From: Arenibacter amylolyticus
GTDB lineage: Bacteria > Bacteroidota > Bacteroidia > Flavobacteriales > Flavobacteriaceae
DNA length: 64,000 nt
Reading direction: 5' to 3'
NCBI RefSeq assembly: GCF_002150785.1
Contig: NZ_MTAZ01000034.1
Span: 1-64,000 of the forward strand
The notes beneath the pieces are model-generated. The model was not told the DNA's origin. It ran no database searches and saw only the letters and a list, made by a program, of their open reading frames with translations. Shown in pieces: positions 1 to 8,942 of the stretch. The first letter of the stretch is position 1, and each line of letters starts with the position of its first letter. The translations under genes were made by a program, and so were the position numbers.

Positions 1-148
1 ACACCGTAGGTAATCCTTCCAAGAAGATTCTTCGGAAAATGTTTTACAAGAAATAGATAAACCAAGCAGCGATAGCTGTGTGGTTTCGAATTTGCAACAT
101 TGCTTGCTGAAGGAACACCGTAGGTAATCCTTCCAAGAAGATTCTTCG
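1..148. repeat. 34-bp direct repeat, two copies
   Basis: Positions 1-34 and 115-148 are identical over 34 bases (both begin ACACCGTAGG and end in GATTCTTCG), with a start-to-start distance of 114 bp. The first copy abuts the window edge, so more copies may lie to the left. A 65-codon reading frame on the minus strand (44-241) runs through the second copy, but nothing in it is recognisable and I do not call it a gene. The rest of 1-269 holds no other feature that I can see. Confidence 0.7.
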
Positions 149-269
149 AAGCCAAGAGTATGACTTCAGGTTTCGTGGTTTTAAGACTTTTCGTAAAACA
201 GCAAGACTTCCAAATTGTACATAGTATTCTATTTTCACCAATTTATTCTCTCAATTAAACTGTTTCGGT

Positions 270-812
270 CTAATGGAAGTAAGCGGAAAGTGCTAGTATG
301 ATATGTAGCCAATCTTTAGAAGCATTATTTCTAAGAAAAGCATATGCCCTTTTCATTTGTGTTTTCACGGTATTTATGGAAATATTGTTGTTTGCGGCTA
401 TTTCTGCATAACTCATACCATCCAATACATAAGAGGTGAAGATATTTCTACGGCTTTCAGGTAATTGTTCAAGCAGCTTGGGAACTTTAACTTGAGCAAG
501 TGGTGCTTCTGTTATTTTAGTTTCCTCATGTTCATCAAGTGGCATTTTCTTAATCAGTAACTGATGGTTACGATGTTGCTTCAGATAACGTAAACTTAAA
601 TTTTTAACAGCACCTATCGCATAAGCCTTAAAAGTTTTTGTAACAGTTATATTCCTCCCTTTCTCCCAATATGATATAAAAAAGTCTTGGACGATATCTT
701 TAGCAGCTTCTTGGTCTTTTACTACGCTATACGCATATAGGCACAAAAACGAATAATGTTCTTTAAAAAGTCTTTCAGTCTTAGATGAATCTGAAGGCTT
801 GGAAAACTTCAT
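270..812 (-). CDS. ECF-type RNA polymerase sigma factor (FecI-like)
   Basis: 180-aa sigma-70 family factor of the extracytoplasmic-function type. Region 2 is near residues 14-50 (LFKEHYSFLC, then AAKDIVQDFF). Region 4, with its helix-turn-helix, is near 120-165 (LPESRRNIF, MSYAEIAANN, TVKTQMKRA). Length is normal for the family. It is transcribed away from the FecR gene at 985. In Bacteroidota such a sigma factor is usually held by the FecR anti-sigma factor and released when the partner SusC-type transporter binds its ligand, so it probably controls the SusC/SusD genes at 2257-7627. That link is inferred from gene context. Confidence 0.9.
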   Translation of the reverse strand: MKFSKPSDSSKTERLFKEHYSFLCLYAYSVVKDQEAAKDIVQDFFISYWEKGRNITVTKTFKAYAIGAVKNLSLRYLKQHRNHQLLIKKMPLDEHEETKITEAPLAQVKVPKLLEQLPESRRNIFTSYVLDGMSYAEIAANNNISINTVKTQMKRAYAFLRNNASKDWLHIILALSAYFH

Positions 813-929
813 AGATTTAAGATTGATTGGTTAACGTTTTCGGTTACTAATTTGATTGGTAGAGATTTCGAATATAAGGTTTTTGAAGGTAATTCAAAAC
901 TGTGCTTTTGAGGTTGAAAAATAAAAACA

Positions 930-960
930 TTTTTTTTGTCACCCTAAATCGCTTTTCTAG
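930..960 (+). promoter_or_regulatory. candidate promoter box upstream of fecR
   Basis: A run of eight T followed by GTCACCC (930-944) and a second T-rich stretch lie about 25-50 bp before the FecR start codon, in the sigma/FecR divergent region. Its position suits a sigma-factor-dependent promoter for the FecR-SusCD genes. This rests on position and base composition only. Confidence 0.25.
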
Positions 961-984
961 GAACATTATAATAAAGGCTTTAAT

Positions 985-2124
985 ATGTCTGAGATACATC
1001 GATTAAAAAAAATATTAAGAGCTATCAATAATTCTGAATCTATTGATGAAATAGATCTTGAAAACCTTACCAAGGAAGAAAGAGAATTATTACTGAAGCT
1101 GGTCCAGGAGGATATGGTAGGGGAGTCATTAACTTTTCTTGCTGATTTGGATACTGATAGGGAGTGGAATAAAATAAAGAAGCAGTTAGCTAAGACTGAA
1201 AATTCAGTGATTCGGATGCGAAAGTCTGTTATAAGATATGCCGCAGTAATAGTATTGCTTTTGGCATTGGGAATAATAATTTCTACAACATTAGGTCCAG
1301 ATAAGAAAGAAACAGTGATTGAAAATGCGGTTACTCTGACAATAGGGGAGGACGATGTTAAGATTATTAAACGAAATGGAGAGCAATCCATTGTTACAGC
1401 TTCGGGTGAAATTGTTGGACACCAATACGGTAACAAAATTATTTATACTAAGGAAGTACAACAGGATAAATTGGTATATAATGAATTGAGCATCCCCAAT
1501 GGAGAGTTATTTGAATTGGAGCTTTCCGATGGTTCATTGATTCACTTGAATGCAGGAAGTAAACTGCGATATCCAATTAGTTTTTTAAGTGAGAATAATA
1601 GAGAAGTATTTATAGAGGGAGAAGGATATTTCCAGGTTGCTGAAGATAGGGATCATCCCTTTATTGTCCACACCGACGGAATCGCGATAGAGGTCTTAGG
1701 AACGTCGTTTAATGTTTCCAATTATAAGGACAATAAGCAGGTAGAAACCGTTTTAGTAGAGGGTTCTGTACAACTTTATAATCCAAATGAATCAGGATCA
1801 GGGGTGATGCTAACTCCTGGTTATAAAGCCAGTTGGGATAAAAATGAGCTTTTGATGGAAATAAATGAGGTCTCTACTGAGCTTTATACTGGTTGGGTTA
1901 AAGGAGAACTGATTTTTAGTGATATAGCTTTTAGGGATATGGAGAGAAAGTTAGAGCGGGCATTTAATGTGACTATTGATAACAACAATCTAATGCTGGC
2001 AGAAAAAGTTTTAAATGCCAAATTCAACAAGGATGTGGAAGATATAGAGGGGGTGCTTAAAGTGATTAACGCCATTTACCCCTTTTCATATAAGATTTCT
2101 GGACAACAAATAATTATAAACTAA
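985..2124 (+). CDS. FecR-family anti-sigma factor
   Basis: 379-aa inner-membrane anti-sigma regulator. The cytoplasmic N-terminal segment (about 1-80) is followed by one membrane helix around 83-102 (YAAVIVLLLALGIII). A periplasmic FecR domain lies around 165-270 (LSDGSLIHLNAGS, EVFIEGEGYFQV, VLGTSFNV), and a C-terminal DUF4974-like domain around 300-379. In this family the periplasmic part contacts the STN domain of a TonB-dependent transporter, and the N-terminus binds the sigma factor. The STN-bearing SusC at 2257 is the obvious partner. The sigma gene is divergent rather than upstream in the same operon. Confidence 0.92.
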   Translation: MSEIHRLKKILRAINNSESIDEIDLENLTKEERELLLKLVQEDMVGESLTFLADLDTDREWNKIKKQLAKTENSVIRMRKSVIRYAAVIVLLLALGIIISTTLGPDKKETVIENAVTLTIGEDDVKIIKRNGEQSIVTASGEIVGHQYGNKIIYTKEVQQDKLVYNELSIPNGELFELELSDGSLIHLNAGSKLRYPISFLSENNREVFIEGEGYFQVAEDRDHPFIVHTDGIAIEVLGTSFNVSNYKDNKQVETVLVEGSVQLYNPNESGSGVMLTPGYKASWDKNELLMEINEVSTELYTGWVKGELIFSDIAFRDMERKLERAFNVTIDNNNLMLAEKVLNAKFNKDVEDIEGVLKVINAIYPFSYKISGQQIIIN

Positions 2125-2256
2125 AAATAATAAAAGTATGAAATGAGAATCATTAAAGAAGATCACAGAAAAAACCGGAAAATGATTGGAGCATTTTCCG
2201 ATTAATTAAACATGGATTAAAAACCCTATTCAAGATTATTTAACCCAACCAAAATT

Positions 2257-5200
2257 ATGAATAAATTTTTTATTAGATGCTTGCGTCACTGGCAAATTCC
2301 CAGGATGGAAAAGAAAATTAAGCAGACACTACTTTTACTATTTCTTTTCTCATTAAATGTACAGGCTAATAGCAACCCTGTATCCACTAAGTTCTCATTG
2401 AACTTTAAAAATGTTGAATTAGAGCAGGTTTTGACTAAAATTGAGGCGATATCCGAATTCAGATTTCTATATGAAAGTAATCAACTGAATTTAGCTCAAA
2501 AGGTTTCTCTGAGAATTAAAGAAAAAGAAATAAAAGATATCTTAAAACTTCTTTTTGAAAAAACGAATATTCGTTTTAAGGTTTTAAATAGACAAGTAGT
2601 TTTAACAAAGGCTACGCCAACTCCATTGTCTTTAAAAGAAGAATCACAACCCCTTATCGAAAGAGAGGATTCCTATGTCCAGATTCAAGTATCTGGTACT
2701 ATCACGGATACAGAGGGGCAACCTTTACCAGGAGCTAACGTACTAGAAAAGGGGACCACCAATGGTACACAATCTGATTTTGATGGAAATTTTATCCTCA
2801 ACGTAAGCAATCGCGATGTAATTCTTGTAATTTCGTACTTGGGTTTTAAAACGCGGGAGATACCTCTATCTGGTCAATCAACATTATCAGTACAACTTGC
2901 CGAGGACGCTGCTGGCTTGGATGAGGTTGTCATTGTTGGGTATGGTGTTCAGAAAAAAGCAAATATTACCGGAGCAATTACTTCTGTTAAAGTGGATGAG
3001 CTTAATAATATATCTAATTCTAATCTTTCAAATACTTTGGCGGGAAGAGCGCCTGGAGTTGTGATTGCTGGTTCTTCGGGATTAACCGGAGCCAGTTCTT
3101 CCGTCCGAATACGTGGTGCATTTGGTGAACCACTTTATGTAATAGACGGAATAGTCAGGGATAAAGAAGCCTTTGATGCCCTTAATTCAAGTGAAGTTGA
3201 TCAGTTGAGCTTTTTAAAGGATGCGGCTTCTGCTTCAATTTACGGAAGCAGGGCTGGAAACGGAGTGGTGCTGGTGACCACAAAGCAGGGTGTTAGACAA
3301 GAACCAACCTTTAGTTATCAAGGTTCGTTTACTACATCCTCCCCAACACAACAATTATTATCAGACCAAACGACTGCCACGGATGAGCTTATTTATCAAA
3401 ACCGTGTGGCAGAATATATGGGAACCCCAATTCCTAATGGAGCCGAGGAGTTTGATTATTTTAAAAATCTTAGCTATAACGTTAATGATTTTATCTGGAA
3501 CAATCCCCAAAGCAACAAGCATTCCTTAAGTGTAAGTGGTGGAACTGATAAGATTACCTATTACTCACTTGCCAGTTATCATGGGGAAAAAGGATCTTAT
3601 AAGAATTTGAAATACGACAAGGTTAATTTGCGGTCTAATGTTACGGCGCAAATATCGGACGATATCAAGTTAAACCTAAATATATCGGCTAATCAAAGGA
3701 ATCACAATCGCTTCTATTGGCCGTTTTCACCTGATGATGATTATGATGTGTCCGATTTATATAGGGTTACATTTAACTGGCCCAAGGTATATCCTTTTTA
3801 TACTACGGCAGATGGTACCCCGGCAGATTATGTAACAGATTACCCAGTGCAAACCCCGATGGGTAGTTGGCTAGCATGGAGCGTTATCGATCAGGTCATT
3901 GGTGATCGCTATATCAAGACTAGACAAAGGGAGGTGAATTCGATTCTATCCCTTGATATAGATTTAGGGAAGTTGGTTCCTGGATTATCTACTAAGATCT
4001 ATGGAAACTATCTGGGGTCTGACTATATGAGGAAAAAGTACCTAACTTTTCAAAAAAATTATGTGTTTAACCAGGCTGATCCTGATGGCAATAGATTTAT
4101 TCCGGGTGCACCAGACCCTAATAAGACCAACACCTTTACATTTTCTAGAAATCAAGAGTTTTTGAGCTATGATATCAATACGCTTTGGAGTTATCAATTG
4201 AACTGGCAATTAAATTACATGAGAACTTTTGAGAAAAGTGATTTTAGTGGAATGTTGGTATTGGAGCAGGGAGAGAATGGAGGATATGGGGCTTTTGCCC
4301 AGGCAGAGGATCCAGTAACTAATTATGATCAGATGTTTGTTTACTCTACCGATTCTGAGCGTAGGTATGGAGACGGTTGGGAACAAGTAGGAGCACGCCA
4401 ATCTGCTATAGGTCGCTTTAATTATAATTACGATCAACGGTATATAGCAGAGTTTTCTTTTCGGTATGATGGAAACACCTTATTTCCCAAAAATAAGCGC
4501 TGGGGATTTTTCCCGTCCATGTCCTTAGCTTGGCGACTTAATAATGAACACTTTATGGAAAAGTATGATACTTGGCTAGATGATTTAAAATTAAGGCTCT
4601 CATACGGAACCACGGGGAATGATCTGGATGTTAACAATAGAAGAATAAGCCCTTTTGGATTTAGACAAGTATATAGAAATGCCGGTTCATATATTTTTGG
4701 CAATAATTTATATAGAAGTATAGCTCCTGGGGTAACTCCTAACCCTAATTTAACTTGGGCGACTTCTACCACTTATAATGCTGGTTTTGATGCTGCTATT
4801 CTTAAGAATAGGCTAGTTACTATGTTTGATATTTTTTACAAGAAAGAAGAAGATATTTTAGGATCAAGATTGGTAACCTTACCAGATAACTACGGACAGG
4901 ATCTTGCACCTGAAAATTACGCAGCAAGATCTTGGAAAGGACTTGAATTTTCGGCAATTTGGCGTGATATGCTGTTGGATAATGAACTTTCGTACTCTAT
5001 AAATGCTAATATTGGATATGCAAAGGATCAATGGGATGTTCTGGATGAAGGAGCTTCTTTTCAAGAAGGAGGATCTCTTGCATGGCAAAGTAAAATAGGG
5101 CAGCCGTTAAATAGAATTATAGGTTTGAAAAATGTTGGGATGGTCAGAAGCCAGGAGCAACTAGATGAATTACTTGCAGCTGGTTTTAAACAATTTGGTA

Positions 5201-5802
5201 GAGACCCATATCTAGGAGCTCTTATTTTTGAGGATATTCGAGGCGATGGATATTCGGAGGGGCCCGATGGTAAGATTGATGGCAATGATATGCAGGTTCT
5301 TTCCAATAATGCAGCGCCACGTATCAATTACGGATTCGGATTTAATGTAGAATATAAAGGATTTGTGGTAAATACTCATTTTCAAGGAGTAGGGATGTAT
5401 GACAGAATCATCTCTAATAAGGAAGGTCCTGGTATGCGTCAACACGGAGGCTCTATAAGACCATATTATCCAATATGGGCGAAAGATGTATGGACACCTG
5501 ACAATCCCGATGCTAAATATCCTCGTCCGGTTGGTAAGAACTGGTATGAATCTGGTACTGGCGCTTCTTCATTTTGGATTAGAAATGGAGCATACTTGCG
5601 ATTGAAAAACCTCAATATTGGTTATAATCTACCGGTTAAATGGACTTCTTTATTGAGTCTTAACCATGCGCAAGTATTCTTTAACGGAACCAATCTTTTT
5701 GCTATTTCGGAAATGAAAGAATTTCATGATCCAGAGCAGAAGGAATATGATTCATATCCTTTAATGAAGTCTTTTACATTGGGACTAAACATAAACTTTT
5801 AA
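2257..5802 (+). CDS. SusC/RagA-type TonB-dependent outer-membrane transporter with STN domain
   Basis: 1181 aa. A signal peptide is most canonical when read from the second methionine (residue 17, codon at 2305). Then come a secretin/TonB STN domain (about 46-113), a carboxypeptidase-regulatory-like domain (about 147-225; GTITDTEGQPLPGANV), the plug (about 228-345; DEVVIVGYG, VRIRGAFG, PLYVIDGIVR) and a 22-strand-type barrel ending in Phe (GLNINF). The STN domain is what couples such transporters to FecR signalling, matching the neighbours. It forms a transporter with the SusD protein 13 bp downstream. The substrate is not evident, since no glycosidase is directly linked. Confidence 0.95.
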   Translation: MNKFFIRCLRHWQIPRMEKKIKQTLLLLFLFSLNVQANSNPVSTKFSLNFKNVELEQVLTKIEAISEFRFLYESNQLNLAQKVSLRIKEKEIKDILKLLFEKTNIRFKVLNRQVVLTKATPTPLSLKEESQPLIEREDSYVQIQVSGTITDTEGQPLPGANVLEKGTTNGTQSDFDGNFILNVSNRDVILVISYLGFKTREIPLSGQSTLSVQLAEDAAGLDEVVIVGYGVQKKANITGAITSVKVDELNNISNSNLSNTLAGRAPGVVIAGSSGLTGASSSVRIRGAFGEPLYVIDGIVRDKEAFDALNSSEVDQLSFLKDAASASIYGSRAGNGVVLVTTKQGVRQEPTFSYQGSFTTSSPTQQLLSDQTTATDELIYQNRVAEYMGTPIPNGAEEFDYFKNLSYNVNDFIWNNPQSNKHSLSVSGGTDKITYYSLASYHGEKGSYKNLKYDKVNLRSNVTAQISDDIKLNLNISANQRNHNRFYWPFSPDDDYDVSDLYRVTFNWPKVYPFYTTADGTPADYVTDYPVQTPMGSWLAWSVIDQVIGDRYIKTRQREVNSILSLDIDLGKLVPGLSTKIYGNYLGSDYMRKKYLTFQKNYVFNQADPDGNRFIPGAPDPNKTNTFTFSRNQEFLSYDINTLWSYQLNWQLNYMRTFEKSDFSGMLVLEQGENGGYGAFAQAEDPVTNYDQMFVYSTDSERRYGDGWEQVGARQSAIGRFNYNYDQRYIAEFSFRYDGNTLFPKNKRWGFFPSMSLAWRLNNEHFMEKYDTWLDDLKLRLSYGTTGNDLDVNNRRISPFGFRQVYRNAGSYIFGNNLYRSIAPGVTPNPNLTWATSTTYNAGFDAAILKNRLVTMFDIFYKKEEDILGSRLVTLPDNYGQDLAPENYAARSWKGLEFSAIWRDMLLDNELSYSINANIGYAKDQWDVLDEGASFQEGGSLAWQSKIGQPLNRIIGLKNVGMVRSQEQLDELLAAGFKQFGRDPYLGALIFEDIRGDGYSEGPDGKIDGNDMQVLSNNAAPRINYGFGFNVEYKGFVVNTHFQGVGMYDRIISNKEGPGMRQHGGSIRPYYPIWAKDVWTPDNPDAKYPRPVGKNWYESGTGASSFWIRNGAYLRLKNLNIGYNLPVKWTSLLSLNHAQVFFNGTNLFAISEMKEFHDPEQKEYDSYPLMKSFTLGLNINF

Positions 5803-5815
5803 TAAAGATTAGAAC

Positions 5816-7627
5816 ATGATGAATATTCATAATAAATATAAAAAGACTTTTAAAGTTAGGCTATTAGCCCTAATAGCAACGTTTTTATTTAGTGCGTTTT
5901 GTTTTGTTGCTTGTGAGGATGTTTTGGATATAGAGGACATTAATAATTATGATCCAGAGCAGTTATGGAATGATGAAAACTTGGCCAATGCCTATATGGC
6001 AAACCTATATCCATTGTTTGGCAATTGGAGTGTTGGTCAAGACAGTTATTCCCAGCAATTAACTGGAATTCAGTTTTATCCTGATATGATAACTGTAACA
6101 AATGGTAATTTTAAATATTGGGATTATGAGCGCATTCGATTAATAAACCAAGCTATACAAGATGTTCAAAATGGTAGCTTGGCTCAAGAATTTAAAGATC
6201 AAATTTTAGGTCAGGCTTACTTCATGAGAGCCTACATTTATTTTAAAATGATAAAATATCACGGTGGAATCCCTTATATAAAGGTGCCACAAGATCGATA
6301 TAATGATGATCTTTTTGTGTCACGAAACTCTACTGAAGAATGTTTTAAGTTTTTAGTAGAAGATTTGGACAGTGCTATATCTTTGTTACCAGAAAAGATT
6401 GATAAGGGATCCCAAAATTATGGGAAAATTGATGGGAATTTCGCATTAGCTTTTAAAGCGAAGGTTTTGCTTTACAAAGCGTCTCCGCAATTTAATCCGG
6501 CTAATCCTTGGTCTAATGCCCATTGGGAGGAAGCATACGCTGTAAATAAACAAGCATACGACCACCTATCTTCCCAAGGGTACGGATTAACAGAGGATTA
6601 TAGTGATATTTTTCTTGAGGAAAGAGGACCAGAAGTAGTTTTTGCAGTTATCAACAGTTATCCCAATAAAACTGCAAGTTGGGATGCAGGTGTCCGTCCC
6701 GGATCTGAAAGCCGAGGACCAGCTTCCGTAACGCCAACATGGGAGTTTGTAAAAGAGTTTCCAATGAAGGACGGAAAAAGCTATAATGATCCAAGTGGAA
6801 AATATTTTAAAACAGACAGTGAATTTTTAATGGATTATTGGTCAGATAGAGATCCTCGGTTTGATAAGTCTATTGTTTGGAATGGGAAGCTTTATGAAGT
6901 GTCTGGTAAATCTGGAAAGCGACAATACACTGCACTGGGAGTAGCTCATGAATTAGATGATTTTGGAATTAATCCACAGGCGGCAGTTAACTCAACAAAC
7001 CTTGATAGGTATAGTGGATTTTTTGTCTTAAAAGCCTCCAAACTAAGTTATACTCAGGCTGAGGTTCAGCAATACGACGTAGACTTTATTTTAATGCGTT
7101 TCGCGGAGGTAATGATCAATTATGCTGAAGCTGCCAATGAAACTGGAAGGTTTGATGAAGCGATGGAGATTCTTAGATTAATAAGAAAGCGGGCTGGAAT
7201 TGAGCCAGGGCTAGATAATAATTATGGGATTACAGCTACTAGCCAAGAGGAAATGAGAGAGGCAATATTACATGAACGTAATATAGAATTTAGTTTTGAA
7301 GGTCATCGCTTTTGGGATTTACGTAGACTTAGAATGTTGGATCGCTTAGATAATACCACTAAATCTGGTGTTGAAGCAATTGCAATAAAAGCAGATGGAA
7401 GTGAAATGCCTATTGGAGAAGCCCGTAATAAGGCTGACAATTATGAACTGGTGGAATCTGACTTTAAATATTCCGTGCTTCAAGTACCATTTAGTGGCGT
7501 AAAAGTTAATTCTGTCCCTGAGTCCTATTATTTCTTTCCTATCCAACAAGGAGTTCTGGATAGGAACCCTAATCTCGAACAAAATGTAGGTTGGGGTGGT
7601 ACATTTAACCCCACCTTAGAAGATTAA
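5816..7627 (+). CDS. SusD/RagB-type surface glycan-binding lipoprotein
   Basis: 603-aa lipoprotein. The N-terminal signal ends in the lipobox FVAC with the acylated Cys at about residue 33. Family landmarks are an early helix (DENLANAYMANLYPLF), the TPR-like region (GQAYFMRAYIYFKMIKYHGGIPYI), and the late segment FILMRFAEVMINYAEAAN followed by an RHxEF-like ILHERNIEFSFEGHRFWDLRR. SusD proteins cap the SusC barrel and bind ligand at the cell surface. The start lies 13 bp after the SusC stop, so the two are co-transcribed, and a strong terminator hairpin follows at 7662. Confidence 0.95.
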   Translation: MMNIHNKYKKTFKVRLLALIATFLFSAFCFVACEDVLDIEDINNYDPEQLWNDENLANAYMANLYPLFGNWSVGQDSYSQQLTGIQFYPDMITVTNGNFKYWDYERIRLINQAIQDVQNGSLAQEFKDQILGQAYFMRAYIYFKMIKYHGGIPYIKVPQDRYNDDLFVSRNSTEECFKFLVEDLDSAISLLPEKIDKGSQNYGKIDGNFALAFKAKVLLYKASPQFNPANPWSNAHWEEAYAVNKQAYDHLSSQGYGLTEDYSDIFLEERGPEVVFAVINSYPNKTASWDAGVRPGSESRGPASVTPTWEFVKEFPMKDGKSYNDPSGKYFKTDSEFLMDYWSDRDPRFDKSIVWNGKLYEVSGKSGKRQYTALGVAHELDDFGINPQAAVNSTNLDRYSGFFVLKASKLSYTQAEVQQYDVDFILMRFAEVMINYAEAANETGRFDEAMEILRLIRKRAGIEPGLDNNYGITATSQEEMREAILHERNIEFSFEGHRFWDLRRLRMLDRLDNTTKSGVEAIAIKADGSEMPIGEARNKADNYELVESDFKYSVLQVPFSGVKVNSVPESYYFFPIQQGVLDRNPNLEQNVGWGGTFNPTLED

Positions 7628-7661
7628 TAGCTATCATCGCAAAACATAGTAGGGTAGAAAA

Positions 7662-7710
7662 GAAAGGGAAAGGGCGCTAAATGAATTTAACGCCCTTACC
7701 CTTTCTTATT
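7662..7710 (+). terminator. rho-independent terminator after the SusCD operon
   Basis: A stem of 15 bp with one mismatch (left arm 7662-7676, GAAAGGGAAAGGGCG; right arm 7691-7705), extended inward by further pairing, followed by TTATTTT. It lies 35 bp after the SusD stop. Confidence 0.85.
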
Positions 7711-7943
7711 TTAAAAAGGCTGAAAATTATTATTAAGCAATTTTACCTCCATAATTGAAAATTAGGAACTTTTAATTTCAATATATTGCTTCAAGAGTTA
7801 TTTACTTTTGGGTTAAATTACACTCTATTAGCCTTTCACTTTAAATAAAACCGGTTTATATAATACTAATAAGGCAAGGGTATTATATGTATTTTTATGA
7901 TAAAGAGGAAAATTTACTGTACTGCTTTTAATTAATTTTCAAC

Positions 7944-8663
7944 CTACGCTTCCCAAACCTCCCTGAGAACAGCATCTAGATCCATTAGTGTTTGCTTACA
8001 ATTGCCATTAAAGGAAGAGCCATGCATGGTAGCCAATGTTTTTGGGTTGAGGTCTACCAAACTCTGAATAATTTTTCCGGTGCGTTTGGTATAGGGGGTG
8101 TATCCCATTAGCGGGCCATTTTCAAACTCCAGTAAGGAACTTTTGTGCAAGGACAGGATATCCGAATCCGTTATGGGTTTTACATCGCCATTTTGGTGAA
8201 GAATATCCGAACAAAAAAGGGTTTTATTGGTTTCCTCAAACAATACGCCAGCATCCCAACCGTGGGGAAGATGAGGGGTTCTGATAAAACGAAACTTATG
8301 TTTCCCCGTAGTAATGGTGTCTCCCTGTGCCATGGCATGGGCAGGACGGATGGAATAATCACCCATATTAACCAAGGCTCCCACTTCACTACAGACAGGT
8401 AAGGCATTAGGAGCAATTTGGAGCCACTCGTTCAGGGCCCCGCACTCATCTACTTCAAAATGACTAAAGCCAATCCACCTAAGCGCTGAGGGGTTGATGA
8501 GTTTGCTTACGGCCTCACGTAGTGCTGGAAACATATTTTTCATCCCTGCATGGTAGAGCATGGGCTGATTGTCCATGATGAGGAAATGATTGAATTGTAA
8601 ATTTATTTCTGGTACATAAAGGGAAATTCTGTAAACATCCGGTGCTATTTCGTGGATTTGCAT
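7944..8663 (-). CDS. MBL-fold protein with flavodiiron-type (ODP) metal site
   Basis: 239-aa stand-alone metallo-beta-lactamase-fold protein. The metal ligands follow the di-iron pattern of the oxygen-binding domain of flavodiiron proteins rather than the zinc HxHxDH pattern: SHFEVDECG (H-x-E-x-D), TPHLPHGWDAG, CSDILHQ and HGSSF in order. It lacks the flavodoxin and rubredoxin domains of full flavodiiron NO/O2 reductases, so any electron donor would be a separate protein. It could reduce O2 or NO, or act as a sensor; the sequence does not decide. Monocistronic, with the stop near 7944. Confidence 0.8.
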   Translation of the reverse strand: MQIHEIAPDVYRISLYVPEINLQFNHFLIMDNQPMLYHAGMKNMFPALREAVSKLINPSALRWIGFSHFEVDECGALNEWLQIAPNALPVCSEVGALVNMGDYSIRPAHAMAQGDTITTGKHKFRFIRTPHLPHGWDAGVLFEETNKTLFCSDILHQNGDVKPITDSDILSLHKSSLLEFENGPLMGYTPYTKRTGKIIQSLVDLNPKTLATMHGSSFNGNCKQTLMDLDAVLREVWEA

Positions 8664-8823
8664 GGTGTATGGGATTAAGGTATATGTGAAATCAAAATTA
8701 TAAGGGTCCTGTTGTAATTCACTGGTAAGTAGGAGGTTGTGTTGTGTGTTGAGAAGGAATGGCTGGCTGGCACCTTCTTATATTTAATCATCTAAATTTA
8801 TGCTAGTGTTATAGAATAGAAGA

Positions 8824-8856
8824 AACCATCCCGCTAAAACCTTTAGCGGGATGGTT
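8824..8856 (-). terminator. terminator of the ScyD/E-like gene
   Basis: Perfect 15-bp inverted repeat (8824-8838 and 8842-8856, arm AACCATCCCGCTAAA) with a 3-nt loop. On the minus strand it is followed by TTTCTTCT. It lies about 85 bp beyond the stop of the minus-strand gene at 8943. Confidence 0.85.
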
Positions 8857-8942
8857 AATCAATTTCCTCAGAGTCGTTCCAACGATTTGGTAGTGCTACT
8901 CATCAGTAATGCTATCCCCACAGTCTTGTGACATAAAACGGA

